A stretch of DNA of 37,966 bases from Shouchella rhizosphaerae (GTDB taxonomy: Bacteria > Bacillota > Bacilli > Bacillales > Bacillaceae_D). The stretch spans positions 1-37,966 of the forward strand of contig NZ_FRBS01000011.1 of the NCBI RefSeq assembly GCF_900142675.1, given 5' to 3'. A model generated the notes under the pieces. The model was not told the origin of the DNA. It did no database searches and saw only the letters and a list, made by a program, of their open reading frames with translations. This document shows, piece after piece, positions 15,449 through 24,400 of this stretch; within the stretch, counting starts at the first letter, position 1; each line of letters starts with the position of its first letter. The position numbers were made by a program, and so were the translations under genes.

Positions 15449-16083
15449 GTCCGTTCCAGTCTCCGTTCTGTGTAGCGTAATAAAAGGGAAGCCGGAATCG
15501 TGATCGCTAAGTAAAACAGGCAGACAAGCAAGTATGTATCAAAATACGAAGCAGATAAGCCAGTATACGTTCTGCTTTGATACATTAAATCGGCAACGGC
15601 GATCGTCGATAAAAGCGACGTATCTTTTAAACTGATAATAAATTGGTTGCCGAATGGAGGGATCATCACTTTAATGGCTTGAGGCCAAATAATATAGCGC
15701 ATTGTTTGACTCCCTGTTAAACCTAGCGACCTGCCAGCTTCCATTTGCCCTTTGTCTATCGATTGTACCCCGCCGCGGACAATCTCGGCAATATAGGCGC
15801 CTGAGTTAATCGCAATGACAAAAATACCAGTATAAAGCGGATCAAACCGTAAATCCAACAGACCTGGAATCCCGAAATGGATAAAAAAGATTTGCGCCAG
15901 CAAAGGCGTCCCTCGAATAGCTTCCACAAAAATCGCTGCGATTGCTCTCACAAATCCAATACGAGATAGGCGCATTAATCCGAAAATCGAGCCAACGATA
16001 CTTCCTAAAAAAACACCGACGAGCGTAATTAAAACCGTGTATTTCAAACCTTCCCATAAAAAAGGCAATGCCCCAAAATCCAT
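15445..16083 (-). CDS. Polar amino-acid ABC transporter permease
   Basis: A 212-residue HisM/GlnP-family permease with about five membrane helices. It shows the family motifs [18 protein letters not shown] (about 53-70), [20 protein letters not shown] with [10 protein letters not shown] (EAA loop), and [20 protein letters not shown]. It forms the channel, probably as a homodimer since only one permease is encoded. It sits between the binding protein and ATPase genes, overlapping the latter by 4 bp. GAGGTGAG lies a few bases before the start. Confidence 0.92.
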   Translation of the reverse strand: MDFGALPFLWEGLKYTVLITLVGVFLGSIVGSIFGLMRLSRIGFVRAIAAIFVEAIRGTPLLAQIFFIHFGIPGLLDLRFDPLYTGIFVIAINSGAYIAEIVRGGVQSIDKGQMEAGRSLGLTGSQTMRYIIWPQAIKVMIPPFGNQFIISLKDTSLLSTIAVADLMYQSRTYTGLSASYFDTYLLVCLFYLAITIPASLLLRYTERRLERT

Positions 16084-16124
16084 TTTTTATCTCACCTCTT
16101 GATGAAAGCTGGCATAGCGATGTT

Positions 16125-16925
16125 TCACATGCCTTCTGGTCGTTCTCCGAAGTACTTTTCATAAATATCGCCGTACGTGCCGTTTTCCATGAGCGTCGCC
16201 AGCGCTTCATTTACTGGTTCAACGAGGTCTGAGCCTTTTGGAAAGGCAATCCCATATTCCTCACCTGTTAAACGCTCGCCTACCATTTTCATTTGTCCTT
16301 CTCCTTGCTGTTGCATGAAATACTGCACATTAGGCATGTCATATAAAACGGCATCGACGTGGCCAGCAAGCAACGCTTGGTAGGCTTCTGTAATTTCAGG
16401 GTAAGCATCCACTTGCGCCTCCGTATTATCTTCTAAATACGTTTGGCTCGTCGATGACAGCCTTGTCGCCACTTTTGTGGACGAAGTAATGTCGTCTATC
16501 GATTCGATCACATCATCCTCTTCTGCTACCGTAAGGACTAAGCCCGATTCATAATAAGGGTCGGAAAAATCAATGTTTTCTTTACGTTCTTCGGTAATGG
16601 TCATCCCATTAATGGCAGCGTCATAACTTCCTTGTTCAATCCCCGACAATGCCCCAGAAAAATCCATTTGCTGAAATTCAACAGCAAAACCAGCTTCTTC
16701 AGCGATCGCTTTCATTAATTCGATGTCAAAGCCTGTTAGTTCATTTGTCTCTAAATCAATAAACTCAAATGGGACAAAATTATTATCGGTAGCCACTTGG
16801 TAAGTTTCAACATTGTCACCATCCGCCCCGCCTGTATGGTCGCTCGTCCCTGTTTCACTATTATTACAAGCTGCGAGGACGAGAACAGCACTTGCTACAA
16901 AGGCAGTCCCTATTCGTATGGTCAT
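16125..16925 (-). CDS. Polar amino-acid ABC transporter substrate-binding lipoprotein
   Basis: A 266-residue family 3 solute-binding protein. It has a signal peptide ending in lipobox LAAC, an acidic linker, then TDNNFVPFEFIDLETNELTG with FDIELMKAIAEEAG and the signature DAAINGMTITEERKENIDFS. The ligand is probably a basic or polar amino acid (arginine or glutamine class); ectoine is also conceivable given the nearby catabolic operon, since EhuB-type ectoine receptors belong to this family. The ATG at 16925 has AAGGGGG at six bases; the ATG at 16931 is adjacent to that site. The gene is first in its operon and has a clear promoter. Confidence 0.92.
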   Translation of the reverse strand: MTIRIGTAFVASAVLVLAACNNSETGTSDHTGGADGDNVETYQVATDNNFVPFEFIDLETNELTGFDIELMKAIAEEAGFAVEFQQMDFSGALSGIEQGSYDAAINGMTITEERKENIDFSDPYYESGLVLTVAEEDDVIESIDDITSSTKVATRLSSTSQTYLEDNTEAQVDAYPEITEAYQALLAGHVDAVLYDMPNVQYFMQQQGEGQMKMVGERLTGEEYGIAFPKGSDLVEPVNEALATLMENGTYGDIYEKYFGERPEGM

Positions 16926-16963
16926 AGCCATCCCCCTTTTTCTTTTTTTCTGTTAATTATGCT

Positions 16964-16992
16964 AGTTTAGCATGTTGGTATTGTTAGTACAA
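16964..16992 (-). promoter_or_regulatory. Sigma-A promoter of the amino-acid ABC operon
   Basis: Minus-strand TTGTAC (16987-16992), 17-base spacer, TAAACT (16964-16969), lying in a small palindrome (ATGCTAAACTAGCAT) that might be an operator. Confidence 0.6.
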
Positions 16993-17133
16993 AAGCGTTT
17001 ATCCTTGTTCTCCCTCGGTGAGCACAAGCTTGGTTAAGGAATACCTCGCTTTTCTAGTTCATTCGCTATTTAGCAGCCAATAGACCACTCATTCATATGA
17101 TATCATTCTTACAAAAACAGGCGGTGGCCGTAA

Positions 17134-17580
17134 TTGGTTTTTAAAAGCGAAAAAGGAATCACTTATTCAGTGATCATGTATTCCCTCATGATCGTATTAA
17201 GCATCGATATTGTCTTTGACTTGAATGTAGCCGCTTTCCCAGTGCAAAACGCTTTTATAAAAAAGCCCGTATTGGTACTGTTTTTGCTCCTGATTGTTTC
17301 GATATTTTTCAGGACAAAGTATGTCCTTAAACCAAAGTCAAAAACCATCGTCGTTGTGTTTGGTTTTTATAAGAAAACAATCAACATCAATACAATTAAC
17401 GCGATGAGGTTTACAAAGGATTTTTTCGCTTCCCCTGCGCTCTCAAGCAACAAAATTGAAATCGAATACAGTCACTCTAATCTTATTCGAATTTCTCCTA
17501 AAGAGAAGCAGTTATTCATAGAACAAGTGAAAAAAATCAATCCTGACATACACATAAAGCAAACAAAAAGAAAGTACTAG
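17134..17580 (+). CDS. Bacterial PH-domain membrane protein (bPH_4/YyaB-like)
   Basis: A 148-residue protein with two membrane helices (about 11-30 and 44-60) followed by a small PH-like beta domain. The pattern ITINTI..MRFTKDFFASPALSSNKIEIEY with IRISPKEKQLFIEQVKKINP matches the bPH_4 (DUF1200) family, whose members have a terminal helix and SPK motif of this kind. Function is unknown. The start is TTG at 17134, supported by the family-like opening FKSEKGITYS; the ribosome binding site is weak. It stands alone between divergent and convergent neighbours. Confidence 0.7.
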   Translation: MVFKSEKGITYSVIMYSLMIVLSIDIVFDLNVAAFPVQNAFIKKPVLVLFLLLIVSIFFRTKYVLKPKSKTIVVVFGFYKKTININTINAMRFTKDFFASPALSSNKIEIEYSHSNLIRISPKEKQLFIEQVKKINPDIHIKQTKRKY

Positions 17581-17723
17581 GATGCTAAAAATCCAGTTCG
17601 ACGGCGAATTTCTAAGACCGGCTTAACGTTAAAAATCTCTTTCCCACTGAAGCGGCTTATCTACCTATACTTAAAAACCAATCACATAGCCTAATAGAAA
17701 ATCCGAGGCTTAGGCTATAAGCT

Positions 17724-17752
17724 GAGGTTGGGAACAATCTGTTCCCAACCTC
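17724..17752. terminator. Hairpin between convergent genes, likely terminator
   Basis: A 13-bp perfect stem GAGGTTGGGAACA / TGTTCCCAACCTC with a 3-base loop, directly past the aldehyde dehydrogenase stop. T tracts are short on both sides. Confidence 0.6.
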
Positions 17753-17753
17753 T

Positions 17754-19199
17754 TTACCCATTATCGCGTAATTTAAAACAAACCACTTTCTGTTCTGTCA
17801 TCTCTAATATAGAAAACTTTACGCCTTCTCGTCCTAATCCTGATTGCTTTGTTCCTCCAAATGGCATCGCATCAATGCGGAAATCGGAGCTATCATTGAC
17901 CATGACACCGCCTGCTTCCAGCTCTCGAATTGCCTGAAAAACAGCATTCATATTCTCTGTAAATAAGCCCGCATGCAAGCCATAGTCCGATTGGTTGGCC
18001 CTTTCAATTCCCTCTGCAAGAGACTTGATTTTATAAAGCAAGACCACTGGCCCAAAGACTTCTTCTTTAGCGAGCATGCACTCATCTGGAACGTTTTCAA
18101 GTACAGTCGGTTCATAAAAAGCGCCGCGCCTCTTGCCTCCGCATAAAAGGGCTGCGCCCATCCGCAGGGCATCGTCTACCATGAACGCAACACGCTTTGC
18201 TTCTTTTTCAGATATAAGGGGGCCCATATCGGTCTTTTCAGATAGTTTCTCACCCATCAAGTAAGCACAGGACTGTTTGACAAACAGCTCCTTAAAGCGG
18301 TCATAAACCTCTTCGTGGACGTACAAGCGCTGCACGCCTATGCAGTTTTGCCCCGCTGCCCAGAAGGCACCGCTCACATTTGCTTTTACTGCGTCTTCAA
18401 TCTGGGCATCCTCAAGGACGATGACTGGTGAATTAGAGCCAAGTTCCATGCTTTTTTTCTTCAAACCTGCCTTTTTGGCAATTTCAAGCCCAGCCTCCAT
18501 TCCCCCTGTGAAGGAAACCATTCGCACGTCAGGATGGGTGATGAGCACATCGCCAACTTCACTGCCCAATCCGGTCATAACGGACAGAATCCCTTTTGGC
18601 AAACCTGCTTCCATAAAGGCTTCGGCTAACAAGAGTGCGCTTAATGGCGTTGCTGTTGCCGGTTTTAGCACAATCGCATTGCCTGCAGCAATAGCTGGGC
18701 CAATCTTATGGGCGACCAAATTCAGGGGATCGTTAAAAGGCGTAATGGCGCCAATGATGCCAAGAGGATGTCGTTCATAATAACCAAAGCGCCCTGTTCC
18801 CCCTGGGGACTGGTCAAACGGAATCGTTTCACCGGTTATTCGGCGTGCCTCTTCCGCGCACAGTCGCAATGTCTCGACACACCGCCCCGTCTCCTTCCGT
18901 GCTTCGCGAATCGTTTTGCTCCCTTCTGTAGCAATGGTCCGTGCAAATCGTTCTTTGTGGGCATCAACAAAATCGGCAGCTCGATTTAAAATGGCCATTC
19001 GCTTGTAAACAGGAAGAGAAGCCGATGCTTTCGCCCCCTCCTTTGCACGAGCAATTGCCTGCTCCATATCTGTTTTTGATGCTTTTGGGACAATTGCGAC
19101 CAACTGATCATTTTCTGGATTTCGGACTTCCATTGTTTCGGTCCGGTCTACCCATTCGCCTGCGAGCAGCATTTGTTGCCGCCTTAAATCCAGTTTCAT
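17754..19199 (-). CDS. NAD(P)-dependent aldehyde dehydrogenase, possible DoeC-like
   Basis: A 481-residue aldehyde dehydrogenase superfamily enzyme. Catalytic Glu lies in MELGSNSP (about 253-260), nucleophile Cys in GQNCIGVQR (about 284-292), and the cofactor loop is FTGGMEAG. It oxidises an aldehyde to the acid; the substrate is not certain. Fifth and last gene of a tight operon with a DoeA-like ectoine hydrolase, so aspartate semialdehyde to aspartate, the DoeC step of ectoine breakdown, is a reasonable guess. A lactaldehyde or phosphonoacetaldehyde type is the alternative. It starts 13 bp after homoserine dehydrogenase, with AAAGGAGG upstream. A hairpin follows the stop. Confidence 0.88.
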   Translation of the reverse strand: MKLDLRRQQMLLAGEWVDRTETMEVRNPENDQLVAIVPKASKTDMEQAIARAKEGAKASASLPVYKRMAILNRAADFVDAHKERFARTIATEGSKTIREARKETGRCVETLRLCAEEARRITGETIPFDQSPGGTGRFGYYERHPLGIIGAITPFNDPLNLVAHKIGPAIAAGNAIVLKPATATPLSALLLAEAFMEAGLPKGILSVMTGLGSEVGDVLITHPDVRMVSFTGGMEAGLEIAKKAGLKKKSMELGSNSPVIVLEDAQIEDAVKANVSGAFWAAGQNCIGVQRLYVHEEVYDRFKELFVKQSCAYLMGEKLSEKTDMGPLISEKEAKRVAFMVDDALRMGAALLCGGKRRGAFYEPTVLENVPDECMLAKEEVFGPVVLLYKIKSLAEGIERANQSDYGLHAGLFTENMNAVFQAIRELEAGGVMVNDSSDFRIDAMPFGGTKQSGLGREGVKFSILEMTEQKVVCFKLRDNG

Positions 19200-19212
19200 T
19201 GGACCGCCTCCT

Positions 19213-20271
19213 TTACTGATTCGTCACTTTTCTATTCTCCTCCATAAAAAAGTGGCAATCGACCAAATCACTTAACAAGGCATAGCCAGTTTCCTTCTTG
19301 CCTGCCCCTGCCCCTGTCAACGTAATATCCCCCGCTAGGTCGCAGCTGTACGTAATCGCATTTGTGGCGCCGGCAATTGATGAAAGGGGGTGGCTTGAAT
19401 CAAGCAATATCGGTTTGACAGCCGCCTTCATACCGTCAGCGGTTCTTCGAATTGTGCCAAGCATTTTCCAGGTCTTCCCTTGCTGTTTCGCGGTTTGAAT
19501 CTCGGCAGCTGATAACGTCTTTAAACCGACCCGTTCCACATCGTCAGGCGTCAGCGCTTCTCCCATAACGGTATTGGCCAGAATGACAATTTTGTATAAA
19601 GCATCGTAGCCTTCCACATCGCTTGTCGGATCGGCTTCAGCGTACCCTTTTTCCTGAGCTTGTTTTAAAGCGTCATGATAAGACATCCCGTCTTCCATCT
19701 GTGTTAACATATAATTCGTTGTCCCATTTAAAATTCCGTTCACTTCCGTAAACGTATTTCCAATGAGTGCTGTACGGGCTAAGCGTAAAGCCGGCGTTCC
19801 GCTCATAACCGTGCCTTCAAAACCAAGGTAGACACCGTTTTCAGCCGCTAACTCTGACAGTTGTTTGTAAGCCATTGCTATCGGCCCTTTATTTGTCATC
19901 ACTACATGCTTTTTTGCCGCAAATGCCGTTTTGCAGTGTGTGATGGCTGGTTCGCCTGTTTTGATATCCGTAAACGTTGCTTCAACAATGACATCCGCAT
20001 TGGTCTGCACGATCGTCGTCATTGCATCAAGACCCCTCACAAGCGTAGCGGAGTTAGGATAGTCTTCTAATGAGCCAACGGTTGCTGCCAAGTGAAGCAC
20101 TTTATCGAGATCGAGACCATTTGGATCATACAATGACCCAATTTTAAAATCGGAAATTGCCACTACTTTAGGCGCCATTCCCGTTTGCTGCCTCGTTTTT
20201 TCACATTGATTGGCCAAAATTTCTGCCAACCCTTGGCCGACAACGCCAAAACCAAGAATCGCCAATTTCAT
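19213..20271 (-). CDS. Homoserine dehydrogenase (short form)
   Basis: A 352-residue homoserine dehydrogenase with the Rossmann motif GFGVVGQG near the N-terminus, NKGPIA, the signature NGILNGTTNYMLTQMEDG, and the catalytic-site region YAEADPTSDVEGYDALYK. It interconverts aspartate semialdehyde and homoserine. It lacks the C-terminal ACT domain of the biosynthetic Bacillus Hom (433 aa), so threonine feedback is not expected, which fits a catabolic or specialised role. The ATG at 20271 is chosen because AAAAGGAG lies eleven bases upstream; a GTG at 20283 overlaps that site. It lies 8 bp after the M20 amidohydrolase gene. Confidence 0.9.
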   Translation of the reverse strand: MKLAILGFGVVGQGLAEILANQCEKTRQQTGMAPKVVAISDFKIGSLYDPNGLDLDKVLHLAATVGSLEDYPNSATLVRGLDAMTTIVQTNADVIVEATFTDIKTGEPAITHCKTAFAAKKHVVMTNKGPIAMAYKQLSELAAENGVYLGFEGTVMSGTPALRLARTALIGNTFTEVNGILNGTTNYMLTQMEDGMSYHDALKQAQEKGYAEADPTSDVEGYDALYKIVILANTVMGEALTPDDVERVGLKTLSAAEIQTAKQQGKTWKMLGTIRRTADGMKAAVKPILLDSSHPLSSIAGATNAITYSCDLAGDITLTGAGAGKKETGYALLSDLVDCHFFMEENRKVTNQ

Positions 20272-20279
20272 GGTCGCAC

Positions 20280-21473
20280 TCACTCCTTTTTATTTAAGGC
20301 ATCCGCGCATACGCCTGCCATAAGCGCAGCTCCTTTTGAAAGGCAAGCTTCATCGATTTGGAACTGTGGCGTATGCAAATCAAACTCGCCATGTCGAGGC
20401 TGGCAACCTAAGAAAAACATCGCCGCTTTTGTCGTTTTGGCCATATGAGCAAAATCCTCACTTCCTAACCCGTAAGGCCCAGTAACAATACGGTCATTTG
20501 GATAAAGATGGTGGGCCGCCTGTTTGATTAGCGCAATCGCCTCACTGTCATTCACGAGCGCCGGCTCGCCTCGTTTGACTGTACATGCGCCTTCACCGCC
20601 AAATACATTGGCTACAGCAAAAGCATTGCTTACTTCTTCCGTAAGTTTTTTGCGAACATCGTCGTTGTAACAACGGATCGTGCCTTCTACTTCAACGATT
20701 TCAGGGATGACGTTGTTTGCTTTGCCGCCATGGATTTGGCCAATGCTAATCACGGCCGGTTCAAGCGGGGAGGAAAAGCGACCAGTCAGTCCGTAAATCG
20801 CCGGCAGCACTTGCGAAAGCAACCATATGGCGTCAACGCCTAAATGAGGATACGCGCCGTGCCCCCCGCTGCCTGTAATCGTCCCTTTAAATGCATCAAA
20901 GCTGGCCATGCTCGCACCGCTATGGACTTGAATCGCATTTGGACGCAGCCACGGACACATATGAAGCGCAAAGGCGATATCGGCTCCAGCCATCGCCCCT
21001 GCTTCTATCATATAGATAGCGCCAGTCTTCCCGGCTTCATCCATCTTCTCTTCGGCTGGCTGAAACAAAAACCGAACTGTGCCGTTTAGGTATCCTGCCT
21101 GGTGCCGCTCGCTTAAAATCGTCGCTGCGCCAAGTAAAATCGCCGTATGGGCGTCATGCCCACAAGCGTGCATCGTCCCTTTTTTGATGCTAGCAAATGA
21201 ATGTGGCAGTTGTTCCTCGATCGGCAATGCATCCATGTCAGCGCGCAAAACCACGGTTTTTCCTTGCTTTCCGGCAAGTTCAGCAACGACGCCATATCCA
21301 CCGACTTGTTCCGTTACGACCATCCCAGGCAAACGCCTAAGCACCTGGGCCACAAAAGCAGCGGTTTCCTTTTCTTGAAAGCTACGTTCTGGATGTTTAT
21401 GCAGGTGCCGGCGCCATGTCATAAGCTGATCTTGCAATTGTTCAGCTCGCTCTCGGATTCCAACAACATTCAT
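20280..21473 (-). CDS. M20 family amidohydrolase (possible N-acetyl-diaminobutyrate deacetylase)
   Basis: A 397-residue M20D metalloamidase. Metal-binding and catalytic motifs are visible: MHACGHDAH (about 100-108), PAEE (about 139-142), HMCPW and the C-terminal GSEDFAHM. The dimerisation domain includes GSGGHGAYPHLGVDAI. Such enzymes remove acyl groups from N-acyl amino acids or hydrolyse related amides. Directly between genes for a DoeA-like ectoine hydrolase module and homoserine dehydrogenase, it could do the DoeB job (N-acetyl-2,4-diaminobutyrate to diaminobutyrate), although classical DoeB belongs to another metallopeptidase family. That is inference. It starts only 2 bp after the PLP enzyme gene. 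Confidence 0.88.
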   Translation of the reverse strand: MNVVGIRERAEQLQDQLMTWRRHLHKHPERSFQEKETAAFVAQVLRRLPGMVVTEQVGGYGVVAELAGKQGKTVVLRADMDALPIEEQLPHSFASIKKGTMHACGHDAHTAILLGAATILSERHQAGYLNGTVRFLFQPAEEKMDEAGKTGAIYMIEAGAMAGADIAFALHMCPWLRPNAIQVHSGASMASFDAFKGTITGSGGHGAYPHLGVDAIWLLSQVLPAIYGLTGRFSSPLEPAVISIGQIHGGKANNVIPEIVEVEGTIRCYNDDVRKKLTEEVSNAFAVANVFGGEGACTVKRGEPALVNDSEAIALIKQAAHHLYPNDRIVTGPYGLGSEDFAHMAKTTKAAMFFLGCQPRHGEFDLHTPQFQIDEACLSKGAALMAGVCADALNKKE

Positions 21474-21475
21474 GT

Positions 21476-22675
21476 TCAGGCCTCTATTTTGGCAGCCTCG
21501 AATGCCTGCTTAAAGTCAGCGATGATGTCCTCTCCATCCTCAATGCCACATGATACGCGAATTAATCCTTCAGGAATGCCCATGGCTGCACGCTCTTGTG
21601 GCGTGCATTCGACATGGCTTGTTGTCCGTGCCGGTCCTACTGTCGTCTCAACCGCCCCTAAATTTGCAGCTCGATTGGCAAATGCTAGCTTTGGCAATAA
21701 GTGGCGCACTGTATCGACACCGCCAGCAACAGCGAAGCTCAGCATGCCGCCGAAACCAGACATTTGCGCTTTGGCGATTTCGTGGTTAGGGTGGTCAATG
21801 AGGCCAGGATAAAAAACAGTTTCGACCTCTTCGACCGTTTGCAAATAAGCAGCGAGCTTCTCGGCATTTTCAGCTTGCCGTTTCACTCGTAATTCAAGTG
21901 TTTTCATACCGCGCAATATCAAATAAGCGGCCCAAGGATCCATTGTTGCCCCGTTGATTTCCCGATAGTGGTAAATTGCTTCAATCAGAGACTCATCTAA
22001 ACCGACGACAACCCCTCCAAGGGCATCTGCATGGCCTCCTAAAAATTTTGTTGCGCTATGGAGAACGAGATCAGCGCCGAGGGTGAGTGGATTTTGATTA
22101 ACTGGCGTCGCAAACGTATTGTCGACGACAACAAGTGCGCCAACTTGTTTTCCAGCTTCTGCGCAAGCGCGGATGTCAGTAATTTTTACAGTTGGATTGG
22201 TGGGCGTCTCTAAATAAACGATCGTGCAGCCTTTAGCCGTTTCTTTTTTGATTTGCTCAACATCCCCTGTTTCACAAAAAACAACATCGATATTTAACTT
22301 TGGCAGAAATTCAGTGAAAATTTTATTGGTGCCGCCATATGTGTCTTTAATTGTCACAACGCGGTCTCCTGGCCTTAAAAACGTATAAAGCGTGTTGGAA
22401 ATAGCCGCCATACCCGTTGAGAAACTAGTTGCTGCATTCGCCCTTTCCAGCACTTTGACTTTATCTTCAAACGCTTGCACGGTCGGGTTTGTATTGCGGC
22501 CATAAATGTGGCCTTTTTTTCTGCCAACGGCCACTTCATACCATTCGTCCATATCGTCATAGCCAAAAGCCACACTCGGAATAACCGGCACTTGTGTCGC
22601 TCCGTGGACCAAATAGTCTTTTTCTCCTGCCCATACTGCTTTCGTAGCAAACTTGGCGTTGTTCATTTTTGTCAT
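21476..22675 (-). CDS. PLP-dependent Cys/Met metabolism enzyme (cystathionine gamma-synthase/lyase family)
   Basis: A 399-residue gamma-family PLP enzyme. PLP lysine in SATKFLGGH, the aspartate in VVVDNTFATP that holds the pyridine nitrogen, and the family opening YGRNTNPTV are all visible. Members perform gamma-replacement or elimination on C4 amino acids such as O-acetylhomoserine, cystathionine or methionine. In this operon the substrate could be a homoserine derivative made from ectoine carbon, or possibly diaminobutyrate itself, but sequence does not decide this. The ATG at 22675 follows GGGGGG; an upstream TTG frame is rejected. It lies 18 bp after the doeA-like gene. Confidence 0.88.
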   Translation of the reverse strand: MTKMNNAKFATKAVWAGEKDYLVHGATQVPVIPSVAFGYDDMDEWYEVAVGRKKGHIYGRNTNPTVQAFEDKVKVLERANAATSFSTGMAAISNTLYTFLRPGDRVVTIKDTYGGTNKIFTEFLPKLNIDVVFCETGDVEQIKKETAKGCTIVYLETPTNPTVKITDIRACAEAGKQVGALVVVDNTFATPVNQNPLTLGADLVLHSATKFLGGHADALGGVVVGLDESLIEAIYHYREINGATMDPWAAYLILRGMKTLELRVKRQAENAEKLAAYLQTVEEVETVFYPGLIDHPNHEIAKAQMSGFGGMLSFAVAGGVDTVRHLLPKLAFANRAANLGAVETTVGPARTTSHVECTPQERAAMGIPEGLIRVSCGIEDGEDIIADFKQAFEAAKIEA

Positions 22676-22693
22676 GATAAGCCCCCCAATCAA

Positions 22694-23884
22694 TTATGAA
22701 GCAGATGCATTTGGATCATTGGTCAACAGCTGACGCGGAAAATCACAAAGAAGCTCACAGCCATTTTCCGTCACCCGTACCGATTCACTAATTTCGACGC
22801 CAAAGTCGTCGTACCACATGCCAGGGATGATATGGAACGTCATATTGGCTTGCAGCACCGTTTTATCTCCCTTTCGAATGCTTGCCGTATGTTCGCCCCA
22901 ATCAGGTGGATAATTCAATCCAGCTGAATAACCAATACGCGCTTCTTTTTCCAGTCCGTAGCGCCCAATTGTCTTCCTCCAGACGGCTTCCACTTCTTCG
23001 CACGTGACTCCAGGCTTCATCCATGCAAGCACTTCATTGAGCCCTTCAACGGCAATTTTGGCTACATCTACAACACGCTGTTGCGGTTTTCCAATCGTCA
23101 CTGTTCTTGCGAGTGGAGCATGGTAACGTTGATAGCAGCCAGCTAACTCAATGATGACTGTATCTTCGCTCGGATAGCGTTGGTCAGACCACGTAATATG
23201 TGGAGCACTTGTTTTCACGCCTGACGGCAAAAGTGGGACAATCGCCGGATAATCGCCGCCAAACTCCTCTGTCCCGGCAATTTGTGCGTGGTATATGGCT
23301 GCAACGACATCGCTTTCCCGTGCGCCCGCATTAATGGCATTCATACCGGCATACATCGCCTTGGCCGCAATTTTGCCTGCGCATTTCATATAATGGATTT
23401 CCATGTCTGACTTGATGATGCGCACATAGTTGACAAGGTTAGTCGCGTCGACAAACCGGGCGTCCGCCAAGCGTTGCGTCAGGCGTTCATGTGCTTTTGC
23501 CGTGTAGTAATACGTATCTGATTCGACGCCAATGCGGCGGTTGCCTTGGCCAATATCAGCCAGAACTTTGGCAATAAAGTCCATTGGGTGGCGATCATCC
23601 GATTGCACATAATCGTCAGGGTACGGAATAATCCGTTCATGCATCAACCAAGTTGTCTGCTTGGCAACGTTCGCGTCCATGCCCCGCCCAATCCAAATCG
23701 GCTGGTCCTCATCAATTAAGACGACTAGCATTTGATGGACATAAAAGCACCAGCCATTATAACCGGATAAATAATTCATATTGGCTGGGTCAGTGAGCAA
23801 CAGCACGTCAATGCCTTTTTCACTCATGCGTTCCTTTGTTTTTGCCAAGCGGACCTGATACTCCTCCAATGTGAACGGGAACAT
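22694..23884 (-). CDS. doeA: Ectoine hydrolase DoeA-like (M24 family)
   Basis: A 396-residue M24 (creatinase/aminopeptidase P fold) protein. It carries stretches I associate with DoeA/EutD ectoine hydrolases: LTDPANMNYLSGYNGWCFYV in the N-terminal domain, ELAGCYQRYHAPLARTV, GYSAGLNYPPDWGEHTASIR and NMTFHIIPGMW. DoeA opens the ring of the compatible solute ectoine to N-acetyl-diaminobutyrate. The general M24 alternative, a Xaa-Pro dipeptidase, is less likely: several metal ligands of true aminopeptidases are replaced (E for D in IIELAG). The ATG at 23884 lies nine bases after AAAGGAGG. It is first of a five-gene operon, with its own promoter. Confidence 0.78.
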   Translation of the reverse strand: MFPFTLEEYQVRLAKTKERMSEKGIDVLLLTDPANMNYLSGYNGWCFYVHQMLVVLIDEDQPIWIGRGMDANVAKQTTWLMHERIIPYPDDYVQSDDRHPMDFIAKVLADIGQGNRRIGVESDTYYYTAKAHERLTQRLADARFVDATNLVNYVRIIKSDMEIHYMKCAGKIAAKAMYAGMNAINAGARESDVVAAIYHAQIAGTEEFGGDYPAIVPLLPSGVKTSAPHITWSDQRYPSEDTVIIELAGCYQRYHAPLARTVTIGKPQQRVVDVAKIAVEGLNEVLAWMKPGVTCEEVEAVWRKTIGRYGLEKEARIGYSAGLNYPPDWGEHTASIRKGDKTVLQANMTFHIIPGMWYDDFGVEISESVRVTENGCELLCDFPRQLLTNDPNASAS

Positions 23885-23924
23885 GTAAACCAGCCTCCTT
23901 TTGAGTAGGTCATTCGTTTCTTTC

Positions 23925-23952
23925 ATTCTACTCATAAGCTGAAGCTATGCAA
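23925..23952 (-). promoter_or_regulatory. Putative sigma-A promoter of the doeA-like operon
   Basis: Minus-strand TTGCAT (23947-23952), 16-base spacer, TAGAAT (23925-23930), about 40 bp before the doeA-like start. Confidence 0.45.
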
Positions 23953-24027
23953 TATTTTGAATGTATGAAAATTCGATCGCTTCTGTAGACATTTTGGCGG
24001 ATCCCTCGTGTGACTTGCCTCCATCTG

Positions 24028-24055
24028 AAAAAGATGGCGTTTCTTACCCGCCATC
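24028..24055 (-). terminator. Terminator after the DUF3953 gene
   Basis: Minus-strand stem GATGGCG / CGCCATC with 9-base loop followed by TTTTTCAG. It lies between the DUF3953 gene and the doeA-like promoter. Confidence 0.75.
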
Positions 24056-24103
24056 ATCCACCGAGACAAAGATAACTTTTAGTCGATACTCCAACTATCA
24101 GGG

Positions 24104-24340
24104 TTAACTTATAAACGTAAAAATTCCAACATAAATACAAAAACCAGAAAGAACAAATACAAAGCAAGCTAAAAATGGCCTCTCTTTTTTAAACTCCGAA
24201 AGACCAATCGTCAAAATCATTAACCCACTGAAGAGTGTAGCTAAGGGCTGCAAATAATAGGTATTACTAAAATAACCAATTAGTGCAAAGATGGTTGTAA
24301 GTAAGGCAAAAAGTACGCGCCAAGCAAATAACCGATTCAA
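24104..24340 (-). CDS. Small membrane protein, DUF3953 (YczI-like)
   Basis: A 78-residue protein with three hydrophobic segments (about 6-24, 32-49, 56-76) and a short basic loop (SEFKKERPF) between the second and third. The pattern FALIGYFSNTYYLQPLATLFSGL followed by a LTIGLSEFKK turn resembles the DUF3953 family typified by B. subtilis YczI. Function is unknown. The start codon is TTG with AGGGGGA seven bases upstream. It has its own promoter and terminator, so it is a monocistronic gene. Confidence 0.7.
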   Translation of the reverse strand: MNRLFAWRVLFALLTTIFALIGYFSNTYYLQPLATLFSGLMILTIGLSEFKKERPFLACFVFVLSGFCIYVGIFTFIS

Positions 24341-24370
24341 AAAAATCCCCCTAAAAAAACATTAGCTCAC

Positions 24371-24400
24371 AGTATAACAACCTTATCACTCTTTTCACAA
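24371..24400 (-). promoter_or_regulatory. Sigma-A promoter of the DUF3953 gene
   Basis: Minus-strand TTGTGA (24395-24400), 18-base spacer, TATACT (24371-24376). Confidence 0.6.
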
